DNA from: Parabacteroides goldsteinii DSM 19448 = WAL 12034 | GTDB taxonomy: Bacteria; Bacteroidota; Bacteroidia; Bacteroidales; Tannerellaceae | DNA: 64,000 bases | Direction: 5' to 3' | Assembly (NCBI RefSeq): GCF_000969835.1 | Contig: NZ_KQ033912.1 | Span: 965,126 to 1,029,125 of the forward strand | Shown here: positions 9,200 through 18,512 of the stretch, in pieces | Position numbering within the stretch: the stretch's first letter is position 1 | Layout of the letters: the number at the start of each line of letters is the position of its first letter | The notes under the pieces: model-generated | Databases searched by the model: none | What the model was told of the DNA's origin: nothing | The model's input: the letters and a program-made list of their open reading frames with translations, nothing else | Program-made: the position numbers and the translations under genes

Positions 9200-9697
9200 A
9201 TGAGTACTATTTCAATCATTGCCGCTATTGCAGAGAACAATGCGATTGGTAAAAACAACAAGTTGTTATGGCGTCTGCCTGCCGATATGCGACGTTTTAA
9301 AGATTTGACAACCGGCCACGCCGTAATCATGGGACGTAAAACGTTCGAATCTCTGCCCAAAGGACCGCTTCCAAATCGGAAGAATGTAGTCCTGACCACT
9401 TTGCCGGAAGCAGGTTTTGTAAACTGCTTCGCCTGCGAATCAATGGGTTCGGCACTGGATATCTGTGAAAAAGAAGATGAAATATTCATCCTCGGCGGTG
9501 CATTGGTGTATCGTCAGGCTTTACGCATCGCAGACAAAATGTACATCACCCGTGTACATGGTGAGTTTAAAGATGCCGATACTTTCTTCCCGGTCGTAAA
9601 CTGGGATTTATGGGAAGAAGTGGAACGCCAGGAATTCCCAGCTGATGCAAAACATGCTTATCCGTACACATTCCTGACTTACGTTCGCAAGAAATAA
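9200..9697 (+). CDS. folA: dihydrofolate reductase
   Basis: 165 residues, typical for bacterial DHFR. It reduces dihydrofolate to tetrahydrofolate with NADPH. The N-terminus ISIIAAIAENNAIGKNNKLL carries the substrate loop; LPADMRRFKDLT holds the acidic active-site residue and the folate-contacting helix; VIMGRKTFESL and FILGGALVYRQAL are the NADPH-binding motifs. The chosen ATG gives a complete first beta-strand. It lies 67 bp after thyA in the same orientation, with an AT-rich spacer of TTGAAAA-like repeats, so the two are probably co-transcribed. Confidence 0.96.
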   Translation: MSTISIIAAIAENNAIGKNNKLLWRLPADMRRFKDLTTGHAVIMGRKTFESLPKGPLPNRKNVVLTTLPEAGFVNCFACESMGSALDICEKEDEIFILGGALVYRQALRIADKMYITRVHGEFKDADTFFPVVNWDLWEEVERQEFPADAKHAYPYTFLTYVRKK

Positions 9698-9720
9698 AAG
9701 AAAGTACAGATAGTTTCCTG

Positions 9721-9771
9721 TTCACGAGGGCCTCATAAATATTTTTGACGCCCTCGTGAATGTTTATGAGG
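9721..9771 (+). terminator. hairpin with possible pseudoknot after folA
   Basis: TTCACGAGGGC (9721-9731) pairs with GCCCTCGTGAA (9750-9760), an 11-bp stem. Its loop contains CCTCATAAA (9731-9739), which is complementary to TTTATGAGG (9763-9771) downstream, so an H-type pseudoknot could form. It lies 24 bp after folA and probably ends the thyA-folA transcript, although no T-run is close. Confidence 0.5.
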
Positions 9772-9896
9772 ACCTCATTGCTTTTTACCACGCCAATTCA
9801 TTATTACACCTTATTAACAAACAGTTTACATCTTTTTACCCTTTCTTTGTATCTATATAGCAAAGAACGTTGTTTAACATGTAAACCCATATAGAT

Positions 9897-12800
9897 ATGA
9901 AGATAAAAGCTATTATTGTTTCCGCCCTGATACTATGCTGTATTTCAGCGGTTATCATGTATACAAATGCGGCACAACCTAAAAATGAAAGCAAAATGAT
10001 TACCGAGGCTATTCAAGGTAAAAATACACCGCAACTCATCAAAGCGCTGATCAGCCGGATGAAAGAACAACTGGATGTGAATGACGATGACTTCCCCAAA
10101 CTTATTAAGGAAGTAGAAAACTATGCGGCCGAATGTAAAGAACCGGCTTCTACAGCCGTACTCCATTCGATGGTTGCCGAAATGTACAATCAGTATTATA
10201 CGATGAACCGCTGGAAGATTAATCAGCGGACCGACCTGGCCGGATACGTTCCCGAAGATATCCGCGAATGGACTTCAAACCTTTTCACGAATAAGATAAA
10301 GGAAGAATTGACTGCATCCCTGCAACCGGCGAAGCTATTGCAGGAAACACCGGTATCCGATTTCAAAGCCATACTGGAGACTGGAAAAGACACGCCAGCC
10401 CTACGCCCTACATTATATGACTTTCTAGCGTTCCGTGCTCTTGATATCGCTCCTTCCACAGAGATATATGAAGAACTTATTGCCTATCTGAACACGCAAC
10501 CGGACAAAAAAGCAGCCATGCTTGCCAACCTGGACTATCTGAGATTCAAATATACCACCCGCTATTCCGAACAGGCAAGAGAAAATTATACATCCGCACT
10601 GGATAGCCTGTTAGCTATCTACGGTAATAAAGACTATTCTGTGGAAATTATTGCCGCTAAACTGAATAACGGATTTTACGGATATGGAACAGAAGCCAAT
10701 ATGGATTCTCTGAAAGCTGCCGAGTACGAACTTTGCAAAGAAACCATTGCCCGTTTTCCGAACTATGAACGGATCGGCCTGATAAAAAACAGGCTGGCCA
10801 ATATGCAAAACCCGTTCCTGCAAGTCAACACAGACAATACTGTGTATCCCGGAAAAAAACTGACTCTAAAACTCACATATCAAAATATCCGGCAAATCAC
10901 AGCCCGCATATACAAGAGTTTGAAAACTCCGCAACAGACGCTTAATTATAATGCCCAGGATACTGCAAACAATTTGGGAACCTTGGTCAAAGAAGTTACT
11001 TTTTCATTAAAAGTACCGAATACCTATACCGAGCTGGATACGAGCCTCGTCATCCCGATGGACCAGACAGGATTGTATGAATGTGTTATTACCGCTCCCG
11101 GAACGGATCTGAAAACGAACAATCTATTCGAGGTAAGCCGCCTGGCTGCCATTTCGCGCAGTATGCAAAATGGAAATACGGAAGTATTGGTGACCGATTA
11201 TTTAAGTGGCAAACCAATCACTGATGCCTCAGTAACTTATTATTCGGGAAAACGCCGTGAGATGCAACCACAGGGAACCGTAAAAACAGATAAAGACGGC
11301 ATCGCTGTCTTTCCACATAAACGCGATATGATGGCTTATCAAGTGGCCCGTCCGGGAGATTCACAAACAATGCTGACAGCCGTTTATCCGAACGGACGAC
11401 GGGAAATCAGCCAGACAAAACGTCCGGAACTGGCCTTGTTTACAGACCGCGGACTTTACCGCCCGGGACAAAATATGTATTTCAAAGGAATCGCTTACAC
11501 AAATACGACCGACAAGCCTCATGCCATCGAAGGCGAAACGTTCAAAGTAACTCTCAGGGATGCGAACTGGAAAGAAGTGGCCACCAAAGAGTTCAAGACG
11601 AATAAATTCGGTTCTTTCAACGGTGAATTCACTTTGCCTCAGCAAACCCTTGGAGGAATGTTCACGCTGTCTACCGAATATCAAAGTGTAAATGTCCGTG
11701 TAGAGGAATACAAACGTCCCACTTTCTTCATTGATTTACTTCCCGTAAAAGGTGAAATTACGTTCGGCGACCTGGTGACAATCCAGGGAAAGGCACAGAC
11801 TTTTTCCGGTATCTCCCTGCAAAGCGGAGAGATTACTTACCGTATCAACAAACGTCCCTTCTGGTTACGTAGCTACATCAGTAGTTTTTCTAATGAACAA
11901 GTAGCAGAAGGACAGGTTACTGTGAACAGCGACGGGACATTCTCTTTCAGTTTCCGTCCGGAAAAATCTAGTAGCAATCTCCCTGCCTATCAAAGTTATC
12001 TGGTCACAGCCACATTAACCGACAGCAATGGTGAAACCCAGGAAGCGACTTCCGTATTCTCTGTCGGGACATCTAGTATTGTCCTGAATACCGACCTTTC
12101 CGGACAACTCGACAAAGATTCTGTAAAAGCTTCCGTATCGGCACAAACACTGAACGGTGAAAAAATAACAGTGAATGGAACTTATACGATAAACAGATTG
12201 GGCGACACCGAAAAACCGTCCAAATACGGAATCATTGAATACGAAGTAAAAGAACAGGTGGCAACCGGTAATTTTACATCCGGTAAAACGATTGATAAAA
12301 ATGTATTCGCCAAACTAGCTTCCGGCCGTTATCAGATCAAGCTGGATGCAAATGATTCACAAGGACGCCCGGTTACTACAAAGCAGGATTTCATCCTATA
12401 TAGTTTACGCGACAAAAGACCGCCGGTATTCATGCATACCTGGATGTTAGATGAAAAAGTCTGGTGTCTTCCCGGTGAAGAGGCGAAGATATTGTTTGGC
12501 ACATCCGACAAAGACGCACATATTTTATATGAACTTTACCAGGACAATCAATGTATTTCACGCAAACGCATCGTACTGAGTAATGAGAACCATCTCTTCC
12601 GTATCCCATTCATGGAAAGCTACGGGGAAGGAGTCGTGGCACAATTTACCTTTGTAAAAGACGGCAAATTATATACATCACGAACTGATATTAAACGCCA
12701 ACAACCGAATCTCTCATTGGCAATCAAACCGATTACTTTCCGTGACCATCTGCTACCCGGCAATAAGGAAACATGGAAATTCAGGATTTTAGATGCAGAC

Positions 12801-15572
12801 TCCATGCCTGTTATGGCAGAAATGCTGGCCAGCATGTACGACGCGTCGTTAGATAAGATATTACCGTCCGGTTACTTCAGCTGGAATTTCAATCCGAGAA
12901 GATATTTCTACTTATCTGCCCCCTCTTTCAACAGAGGCATCGGCATGGATGATAAGACAGCTTATAAATCAGAAGAGTCGAAAAATGTCAATGTTCCGGA
13001 TTATCAATATGACCGTTTGAACTGGCAAGGAATCATGAATTTCAGAAACCGGGGAATGTATGCCGGAGGTATCATGATGAAGTCGGCAGCCCCTATGGCC
13101 GCTGCTGAAGCACAGGTTATCGGTTACAGAACGAATGACGCTGCAACCGCTACCGGAAATGTAGAAATGGTTGCAGACGATGAAGTAGAGGAATCAGGCA
13201 TGACCGTCTTCTCTCTGGCAGACGAAGCTCCGGCTGAAAAGGGAATGTCAGAGCAGCAAGTTGTCCAGATACGCGAAAACTTCAACGAAACAGCCTTCTT
13301 CTATCCGTCATTACTGACGAATGAGGAGGGAGACGTCATGGTACAGTTCACGTTACCGGAAAGCAATACGACCTGGAAGTTCCAGGCACTGGCCAATACG
13401 GAAGACATGAAATACGGCATGCTGACCAAAGAAGTCATCAGCAGCAAACCGTTGATGGTATTACCGAACCTGCCACGCTTCATGCGCCAGGGTGACGAAG
13501 TATCCGTCAGCACACAGGTTATCAACAATTCAAAAGCGACTATCAACGGACGTGTCAGCCTTGAATTGTTCGACCCGGCAACCGACCAACCGGTTATCTG
13601 CCTGACAAAATCGCAAAAGCCGTTTACCTTGTCTGCCGACAGCATCACCACCGCTTCATGGACCTTCCGCGTACCGGAGACCACCAATCTGATTGGTTGC
13701 CGCATCGTAGCAGATTCCGAATCCGGCAGTGACGGTGAACAACATTTGATTCCGGTTCTCTCCAACCAAATACTGGTAACGGAAAGCACACCTTTCTACC
13801 TGATGGAGAACGGAGAAAAACAAATCCGGTTGTCAGGAAAGAATGGGACGGACAGCCGCAATCCGTTCAGAATGACATTGGAACTGACAGGCAATCCTAT
13901 CTGGTATGCCGTACAGGCTTTGCCTACGCTTACCCAACCGACAAATGACAATGTCATTTCCTGGTTCGCCTCTTATTATAGCAATACGCTGGCTAATTAT
14001 ATCGCAACAGCCAATCCGCGTATCCAGAAAGTAATCAGCCAGTGGAAGGCACAGGGCGGAACCGCTTCTACCCTTTATTCAAATCTCCAGAAGAATCAGG
14101 AGTTGAAGAATATCCTGCTGGAAGAAACTCCCTGGGTGCTGGCTGCCGAGAATGAAACGGAACAAAAGCAGCGTTTATCCCTGTTGTTTGATATGAACCG
14201 GGCAGCACAACAACGCGAAGTAGCCATGCAACAAATAGTAAAGCTACAGAACGAAGATGGCGGATGGAGCTGGTTCAAAGGTTTCCCGGCAAGCCGCGAA
14301 ATAACACTGTCTATCCTGAAAGGTATGTCACAGTTGGTTGAAATGAGTGCCGTACAATACGGACAGCAGGAAAAGGAAATGCAGATGAAAGCGCTCAAAT
14401 ACCTGGACAAACAAATGCAGTCCGATTATGAAAGCCTGCAAAAGAACAACAAGAAATGGCAGAGCAGCGTTCCGAACGCATTGCAACTCGAATTTCTCTA
14501 TGTCCGCAGCGCTTACCGCGACATTCCGGAACTGGGTGATGCCCGCGAAGCAATCCGTTTCTATACAACGCAGGCAGAAAAGACCTGGAACGAACAATCC
14601 CTTTACGGAAAAGGCGAAATCGCCCTGCTGATGTACCGCAACGGCAAAAAAGAAGTTGCCAATACGATATTGGCCTGGTTGCGCAAAACAGCCACCACGA
14701 CCGCCGAACAGGGAATGTATTGGGCCAATAACCGGAGAGGTAACAGTTATTTCACTTCGCCGATCGACACTCATTGTCTGCTGATGAAAGTGTTCAATAC
14801 CTTATCGCAAGACAAGAAAGACACCGACCGTATGAAACAATGGCTGTTGAATCAGAAACGTACGCAGAACTGGGAATCTGTTCCTGCAACGCTGAATGCC
14901 ATCTACGCATTAATCCTGACCGGAAACGACTGGCTGAATGAAAATAATACCTGCACCGTAACATGGGGCGGCAAAACATACAGCACAGCTGAAGGTGAAA
15001 CAGCAACCGGTTATCTGAAGGTGGTACTGGATGAAAAAGAAATTTCTTCCGGTAGTAATTCCATTTCCATTCGGAAGGAAGGAAATACGCCTGCCTGGGG
15101 AGCCGTTTACGAACAGTATTTCGAAAACATCGACAAAGTAGAAAAACAGAAAGGTGTACTCAATGTTGAAAAGAAATTATTCATCGAAAACAATAGCGGC
15201 AGCGGCTTACAAATTGTACCGGTAGAAAACGGAAAACTCCGCGTCGGAGACAAAGTAATCGTACGCCTGACTATCCGGACAGACCGCGAAATGGATTACG
15301 TATTCCTGAAAGACCTGCGCGCCGGCTGTTTCGAACCTGCCAACCAGCTATCAGGGACACAGTTCAGAGACGGAGTCGCCTATTACCAGTCGCCTACGGA
15401 TGTTTCCGAAAACTTCTTCTTCAGCCGCCTGCCGGAAGGAACTTTCGTGATCGAATATCCGGTTTACGTGTCCCGCACCGGTGAATATGCCGGAGGACTA
15501 AGTACCATCCAATGCCTGTACGCACCTGAATTTGTGTCACATACGGAAGGGAATAATCTCACGGTTAATTGA
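9897..15572 (+). CDS. alpha-2-macroglobulin family protein (large, no thioester motif)
   Basis: 1891 residues with an N-terminal signal or anchor segment (MKIKAIIVSALILCC). Around residues 510-600 an MG2-like module begins with ALFTDRGLYRPGQNMYFKG. The A2M core is near 1130-1220: ETAFFYPSLLTNEEGD, LPESNTTWKFQALANTED and PNLPRFMRQGD. A low-complexity stretch rich in Met, Ala, Glu and Asp at about 1050-1120 resembles a bait-region linker. Where thioester-type family members carry a GCxEQ motif (about residue 1348), this protein has NVISWFASYYSN, so covalent trapping is not expected. A helical alpha-alpha toroid domain follows (NEDGGWSWFKGFPASREIT). Probable periplasmic or outer-surface protease-inhibitor-like protein. 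A separate unit from folA upstream. Confidence 0.88.
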   Translation: MKIKAIIVSALILCCISAVIMYTNAAQPKNESKMITEAIQGKNTPQLIKALISRMKEQLDVNDDDFPKLIKEVENYAAECKEPASTAVLHSMVAEMYNQYYTMNRWKINQRTDLAGYVPEDIREWTSNLFTNKIKEELTASLQPAKLLQETPVSDFKAILETGKDTPALRPTLYDFLAFRALDIAPSTEIYEELIAYLNTQPDKKAAMLANLDYLRFKYTTRYSEQARENYTSALDSLLAIYGNKDYSVEIIAAKLNNGFYGYGTEANMDSLKAAEYELCKETIARFPNYERIGLIKNRLANMQNPFLQVNTDNTVYPGKKLTLKLTYQNIRQITARIYKSLKTPQQTLNYNAQDTANNLGTLVKEVTFSLKVPNTYTELDTSLVIPMDQTGLYECVITAPGTDLKTNNLFEVSRLAAISRSMQNGNTEVLVTDYLSGKPITDASVTYYSGKRREMQPQGTVKTDKDGIAVFPHKRDMMAYQVARPGDSQTMLTAVYPNGRREISQTKRPELALFTDRGLYRPGQNMYFKGIAYTNTTDKPHAIEGETFKVTLRDANWKEVATKEFKTNKFGSFNGEFTLPQQTLGGMFTLSTEYQSVNVRVEEYKRPTFFIDLLPVKGEITFGDLVTIQGKAQTFSGISLQSGEITYRINKRPFWLRSYISSFSNEQVAEGQVTVNSDGTFSFSFRPEKSSSNLPAYQSYLVTATLTDSNGETQEATSVFSVGTSSIVLNTDLSGQLDKDSVKASVSAQTLNGEKITVNGTYTINRLGDTEKPSKYGIIEYEVKEQVATGNFTSGKTIDKNVFAKLASGRYQIKLDANDSQGRPVTTKQDFILYSLRDKRPPVFMHTWMLDEKVWCLPGEEAKILFGTSDKDAHILYELYQDNQCISRKRIVLSNENHLFRIPFMESYGEGVVAQFTFVKDGKLYTSRTDIKRQQPNLSLAIKPITFRDHLLPGNKETWKFRILDADSMPVMAEMLASMYDASLDKILPSGYFSWNFNPRRYFYLSAPSFNRGIGMDDKTAYKSEESKNVNVPDYQYDRLNWQGIMNFRNRGMYAGGIMMKSAAPMAAAEAQVIGYRTNDAATATGNVEMVADDEVEESGMTVFSLADEAPAEKGMSEQQVVQIRENFNETAFFYPSLLTNEEGDVMVQFTLPESNTTWKFQALANTEDMKYGMLTKEVISSKPLMVLPNLPRFMRQGDEVSVSTQVINNSKATINGRVSLELFDPATDQPVICLTKSQKPFTLSADSITTASWTFRVPETTNLIGCRIVADSESGSDGEQHLIPVLSNQILVTESTPFYLMENGEKQIRLSGKNGTDSRNPFRMTLELTGNPIWYAVQALPTLTQPTNDNVISWFASYYSNTLANYIATANPRIQKVISQWKAQGGTASTLYSNLQKNQELKNILLEETPWVLAAENETEQKQRLSLLFDMNRAAQQREVAMQQIVKLQNEDGGWSWFKGFPASREITLSILKGMSQLVEMSAVQYGQQEKEMQMKALKYLDKQMQSDYESLQKNNKKWQSSVPNALQLEFLYVRSAYRDIPELGDAREAIRFYTTQAEKTWNEQSLYGKGEIALLMYRNGKKEVANTILAWLRKTATTTAEQGMYWANNRRGNSYFTSPIDTHCLLMKVFNTLSQDKKDTDRMKQWLLNQKRTQNWESVPATLNAIYALILTGNDWLNENNTCTVTWGGKTYSTAEGETATGYLKVVLDEKEISSGSNSISIRKEGNTPAWGAVYEQYFENIDKVEKQKGVLNVEKKLFIENNSGSGLQIVPVENGKLRVGDKVIVRLTIRTDREMDYVFLKDLRAGCFEPANQLSGTQFRDGVAYYQSPTDVSENFFFSRLPEGTFVIEYPVYVSRTGEYAGGLSTIQCLYAPEFVSHTEGNNLTVN

Positions 15573-15685
15573 AAATTAAAAATTGGAAATTGAAAATCAG
15601 GGATTGAATATGAAGAGTAGCAGAATGTTCTTATATCCGTCCAAAGGTAATTTTCAATTTTCGATTCTCAATTTTCAATTCAATT
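15571..15685. repeat. AT-rich inverted TTGAAAAT-type repeats
   Basis: Degenerate TTGAAAATT strings (15570-15600) face complementary AATTTTCAATT strings (15650-15685). Together they can fold into a long AU-rich stem after the macroglobulin gene and just before the next promoter. The same heptamer-like strings recur at 9138-9165 and 41418-41438. Confidence 0.5.
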
Positions 15686-15688
15686 GTC

Positions 15689-15696
15689 TATCTTTG
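15689..15696 (+). promoter_or_regulatory. -7 box for the DUF1573 genes
   Basis: TATCTTTG is an exact match to TAnnTTTG, ending 31 bp before the ATG at 15728. No clear -33 TTTG is visible because the upstream DNA is the AT-rich repeat. Confidence 0.5.
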
Positions 15697-15727
15697 TAGA
15701 ATAAACAATAGCTAAATAAAAAGTAAA

Positions 15728-16105
15728 ATGAAACAGATTATTTTTATTTTTATGGCAATCCTGCTTGCTACAGGAATGGCCTCAGCTCAGAAAAAAGCTG
15801 TTATCGCAGCAGACGAAACCTCTCATGACTTTGGACAGATAAAAGAAGCTGACGGAAAAGTTTCCGCGACATTTGTCGTAAAAAACACAGGGGATGCGCC
15901 GTTGGCGATTACCCGCGTCATCGCTTCCTGCGGATGTACGACTCCAGAATGGACAAAAGAACCGATCGCTCCGGGAGCAAGCGGAAACATCAAGATAACA
16001 TACGATCCGAAAGGACGTCCCGGCCCGTTCTCAAAAACAATTTCAGTTTACAGCAACGGAAAAACCGGAAGTTTTATCCTGACGATACGGGGAGAGGTAA
16101 TTTGA
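15728..16105 (+). CDS. DUF1573 domain protein (single domain, exported)
   Basis: 125 residues. The signal peptide MKQIIFIFMAILLATGMASA is followed by one DUF1573 module, an immunoglobulin-like beta-sandwich. The hallmarks are SHDFGQIKEADGKVSATFVV, KNTGDAPL, ASCGCTTPEW and YDPKGRPGPFSKTISVYSN. The function of the family is not established; members are periplasmic or outer-surface proteins common in Bacteroidetes. The downstream gene begins with a close copy of the same module, so this pair probably arose by tandem duplication. They are 38 bp apart and likely form one operon. Confidence 0.88.
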   Translation: MKQIIFIFMAILLATGMASAQKKAVIAADETSHDFGQIKEADGKVSATFVVKNTGDAPLAITRVIASCGCTTPEWTKEPIAPGASGNIKITYDPKGRPGPFSKTISVYSNGKTGSFILTIRGEVI

Positions 16106-16143
16106 TTTCCAACAAGCAAAACTAAAAACAAAGAATGCTGAAT

Positions 16144-17247
16144 ATGAAAAGACTGAGCTTTATCCTTTGCGGCATATTATTTTTTGCTGTGCATATGGCA
16201 GCACAGAACGGAGCTCAGATAAGTGCAGACGAACTGACGTACAACTTCGGTACAATCGCTGAAGCTGACGGATTGGCCAGTCATACTTTTGAAATAAAGA
16301 ATACGGGAGACGGCCCACTCGTCATCACCCGTGTTACAGCGTCTTGCGGTTGTACGCAACCGGAATGGACAAAAGAGCCGGTCGCTCCGGGAAAAACGGG
16401 CAATGTAAAAGTAACTTACAACCCCAAAGGTCGTCCCGGCCCTTTTTATAAAACTATTTCCATATTCAGCAATGGTAAGAAAGGCAGTTATACACTGGCA
16501 ATCAAAGGGAATGTGACACCGAAACCGCTTACACCGGTTCTAATTTACCCGTATTCGATAGGCGACCTGAAGATGCAGACCAAGACGGTCCTGTACAGCA
16601 GTATCCGCCCCGACGAAACACTGGGTGAAAAGATCAGCGTAAAGAATGAAGGAAAGACGACCCTGACAATCCATCCGGGAAAAGTGCCTCATTTCCTGAC
16701 TGTCGAAGTACGTCCAACCCAACTGGCACCGGATGAAGTCGGTGAAATAACTTTACTTCTCGATGCCAAAGCAACCAAAAGAAAAGGCCGGGTTACAACA
16801 GAAATACCTTTAACGATCGAAAGTATCGGTCAGAAAGAAGTTTCCGGCGGAGTACACGTCGCAGCCAATATCATCGACAACTTCGGTAAACTTTCGGCTG
16901 CGGAAAAGGCACAGGCACCGATTGCACAGTTGTCCGGCACATTACTTGACTTCGGTAAATTACCGGAAAAAGGAGGTTTCATTCCTCTGATCGGTGGAAA
17001 AGTGACCGGTACTGTCGAAGTAACCAACACCGGGAAATCTCCGCTTATCATCCACAGCTTTACCTGCGACGATGAACGGGTTGATATTTCAGGAGGAAAA
17101 AGAGAAGTAAAACCGGGAACAACGGCGACATTTAAAATATCAGTCCGTCCGCGAGAGATCAAGACGAAACTGGAAGCACTAGTAAATATTGTTTGTAACG
17201 ACCCGAACGGTCCTGTTCGCCTGATAAAGGTAACAGCAGAGAAATAA
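16144..17247 (+). CDS. DUF1573 domain protein (multi-domain, exported)
   Basis: 367 residues from the ATG at 16144; an in-frame ATG at 16135 would add three residues before the signal peptide MKRLSFILCGILFFAVHMAA. Module 1 (about residues 25-125) is nearly the same as the neighbouring 125-residue protein: YNFGTIAEADG, KNTGDGPL, ASCGCTQPEW, NPKGRPGPFYKTISIFSN. A diverged middle sandwich follows, then a C-terminal module starting LDFGKLPEKGG with VTNTGKSPLIIHSFTCDD and ending in a CNDPNGPVRL strand. Probably a periplasmic or surface-exposed structural protein of unknown role. A long hairpin follows the stop. Confidence 0.87.
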   Translation: MKRLSFILCGILFFAVHMAAQNGAQISADELTYNFGTIAEADGLASHTFEIKNTGDGPLVITRVTASCGCTQPEWTKEPVAPGKTGNVKVTYNPKGRPGPFYKTISIFSNGKKGSYTLAIKGNVTPKPLTPVLIYPYSIGDLKMQTKTVLYSSIRPDETLGEKISVKNEGKTTLTIHPGKVPHFLTVEVRPTQLAPDEVGEITLLLDAKATKRKGRVTTEIPLTIESIGQKEVSGGVHVAANIIDNFGKLSAAEKAQAPIAQLSGTLLDFGKLPEKGGFIPLIGGKVTGTVEVTNTGKSPLIIHSFTCDDERVDISGGKREVKPGTTATFKISVRPREIKTKLEALVNIVCNDPNGPVRLIKVTAEK

Positions 17248-17263
17248 TAAGCCAATTAAAACA

Positions 17264-17309
17264 ATGTGCCAATATGCCAATGTCTTTTTCGATTGGCATA
17301 TTGGCACAT
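17264..17309. terminator. perfect 18-bp hairpin between DUF1573 gene and meaB
   Basis: ATGTGCCAATATGCCAAT (17264-17281) pairs perfectly with ATTGGCATATTGGCACAT (17292-17309) across a 10-nt loop. It is built from the repeated word ATGTGCCA/ATATGCCA and is followed by a further TTAGCACATTAA. It ends 24 bp before meaB, so it could terminate the upstream transcript or shape the meaB leader. Confidence 0.55.
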
Positions 17310-17333
17310 TAGCACATTAAATAATTATTCATC

Positions 17334-18428
17334 ATGGAACATCCCGAAAACGACGATCTTTACAGAGGATTAAAGGTAAACAAGGGAGTAGCCGACGTAC
17401 CGACTGTAAACCCATACCTCAAAAAAAAATTACGCAGAGAATATACCCCTTCCGAGTTCGTCGAAGGGATACTGAAAGGTAATATAACCATCCTCAGCCA
17501 GGCTGTCACGCTGGTTGAAAGTGCGAAATATGAACATCAGCAAATAGCCCAGGAAATCATTGAAAAATGTCTTCCGCATGCAGGCAAATCAGTCCGTATC
17601 GGTATTACGGGTGTTCCCGGAGCCGGGAAAAGTACGTCTATCGATGCTTTCGGCATGCACCTGATCAAAGAAGGACGCAAACTGGCTGTATTGGCTATCG
17701 ATCCGAGCAGCGAACGATCCAAAGGTAGTATTCTAGGTGACAAAACCCGTATGGAAGCCCTGTCACGTGAGAAAAATGCGTTTATCCGCCCTTCCCCCTC
17801 GGCAGGATCATTGGGAGGTGTTGCCCGCAAAACACGCGAAACGATCGTTTTGTGCGAAGCTGCCGGCTTCAATACCGTGTTCGTTGAAACGGTAGGTGTC
17901 GGACAGAGTGAAACGGCTGTTCACTCGATGGTCGACTTCTTCCTGCTCATCCAGTTAGCCGGCACAGGTGACGAGTTGCAGGGCATCAAGCGTGGTATTA
18001 TGGAAATGGCAGACGGGATCATCATCAATAAGGCGGATGGCGACAATATCGATAAGGCAAAGCTGGCTGCTGCCCAGTTCAAGAATGCTTTGCACCTTTT
18101 TCCACCCGCTGATTCCGGATGGTTTCCTAAGGTGCTGACTTACTCCGGATATTATAATTTAGGTATCAAGGAAATCTGGGATATGGTCGGCGAATATATG
18201 GAATTTACTAAAAAGAACGGTTATTTCGACTATAAGCGGAACGAACAAGCCAAATATTGGATGTACGAAAGCATCAATGATACATTACGGGAAACATTCT
18301 ATCACAATCCGGCTGTGGAAAGCATGCTGTCTTCCACCGAACAACAGGTGCTGAAAAATGAGATCAGTTCATTCGTTGCTGCCAAAAGAATGATGGACCT
18401 GTTTCTGGAAAACCTGTCAAAGAAATAA
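17334..18428 (+). CDS. meaB: methylmalonyl-CoA mutase-associated GTPase MeaB (ArgK family)
   Basis: 364 residues. A G3E-type P-loop GTPase that protects and reloads the adenosylcobalamin-dependent methylmalonyl-CoA mutase of the succinate-propionate pathway. Visible motifs: Walker A GITGVPGAGKST near residue 90, the Mg/switch segment IDPSSERSKGSILGDKTRM, ETVGVGQSE (switch II region) and NKADGDN (guanine specificity). The C-terminal part ending in ERSSF-like helices is the dimerisation region. The mutase subunits are not in this window. It is followed by a strong bidirectional terminator against the convergent pfkA. Confidence 0.93.
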   Translation: MEHPENDDLYRGLKVNKGVADVPTVNPYLKKKLRREYTPSEFVEGILKGNITILSQAVTLVESAKYEHQQIAQEIIEKCLPHAGKSVRIGITGVPGAGKSTSIDAFGMHLIKEGRKLAVLAIDPSSERSKGSILGDKTRMEALSREKNAFIRPSPSAGSLGGVARKTRETIVLCEAAGFNTVFVETVGVGQSETAVHSMVDFFLLIQLAGTGDELQGIKRGIMEMADGIIINKADGDNIDKAKLAAAQFKNALHLFPPADSGWFPKVLTYSGYYNLGIKEIWDMVGEYMEFTKKNGYFDYKRNEQAKYWMYESINDTLRETFYHNPAVESMLSSTEQQVLKNEISSFVAAKRMMDLFLENLSKK

Positions 18429-18439
18429 ACTTAATTGAT

Positions 18440-18493
18440 ATATAAAAAGAAAGCCCGTCGGATCAAATGATTCAACGGGCTTTCTTTTTATAT
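18440..18493. terminator. bidirectional terminator between meaB and pfkA
   Basis: A perfect 19-bp stem: 18440-18458 (ending AAAGAAAGCCCGT) with 18475-18493 (starting ACGGGCTTTCTTT) and a 16-nt loop. A-run and T-run flanks make it work on both strands for the convergent genes. Confidence 0.85.
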
Positions 18494-18512
18494 TCTCTTT
18501 TTCAATGCCGGA

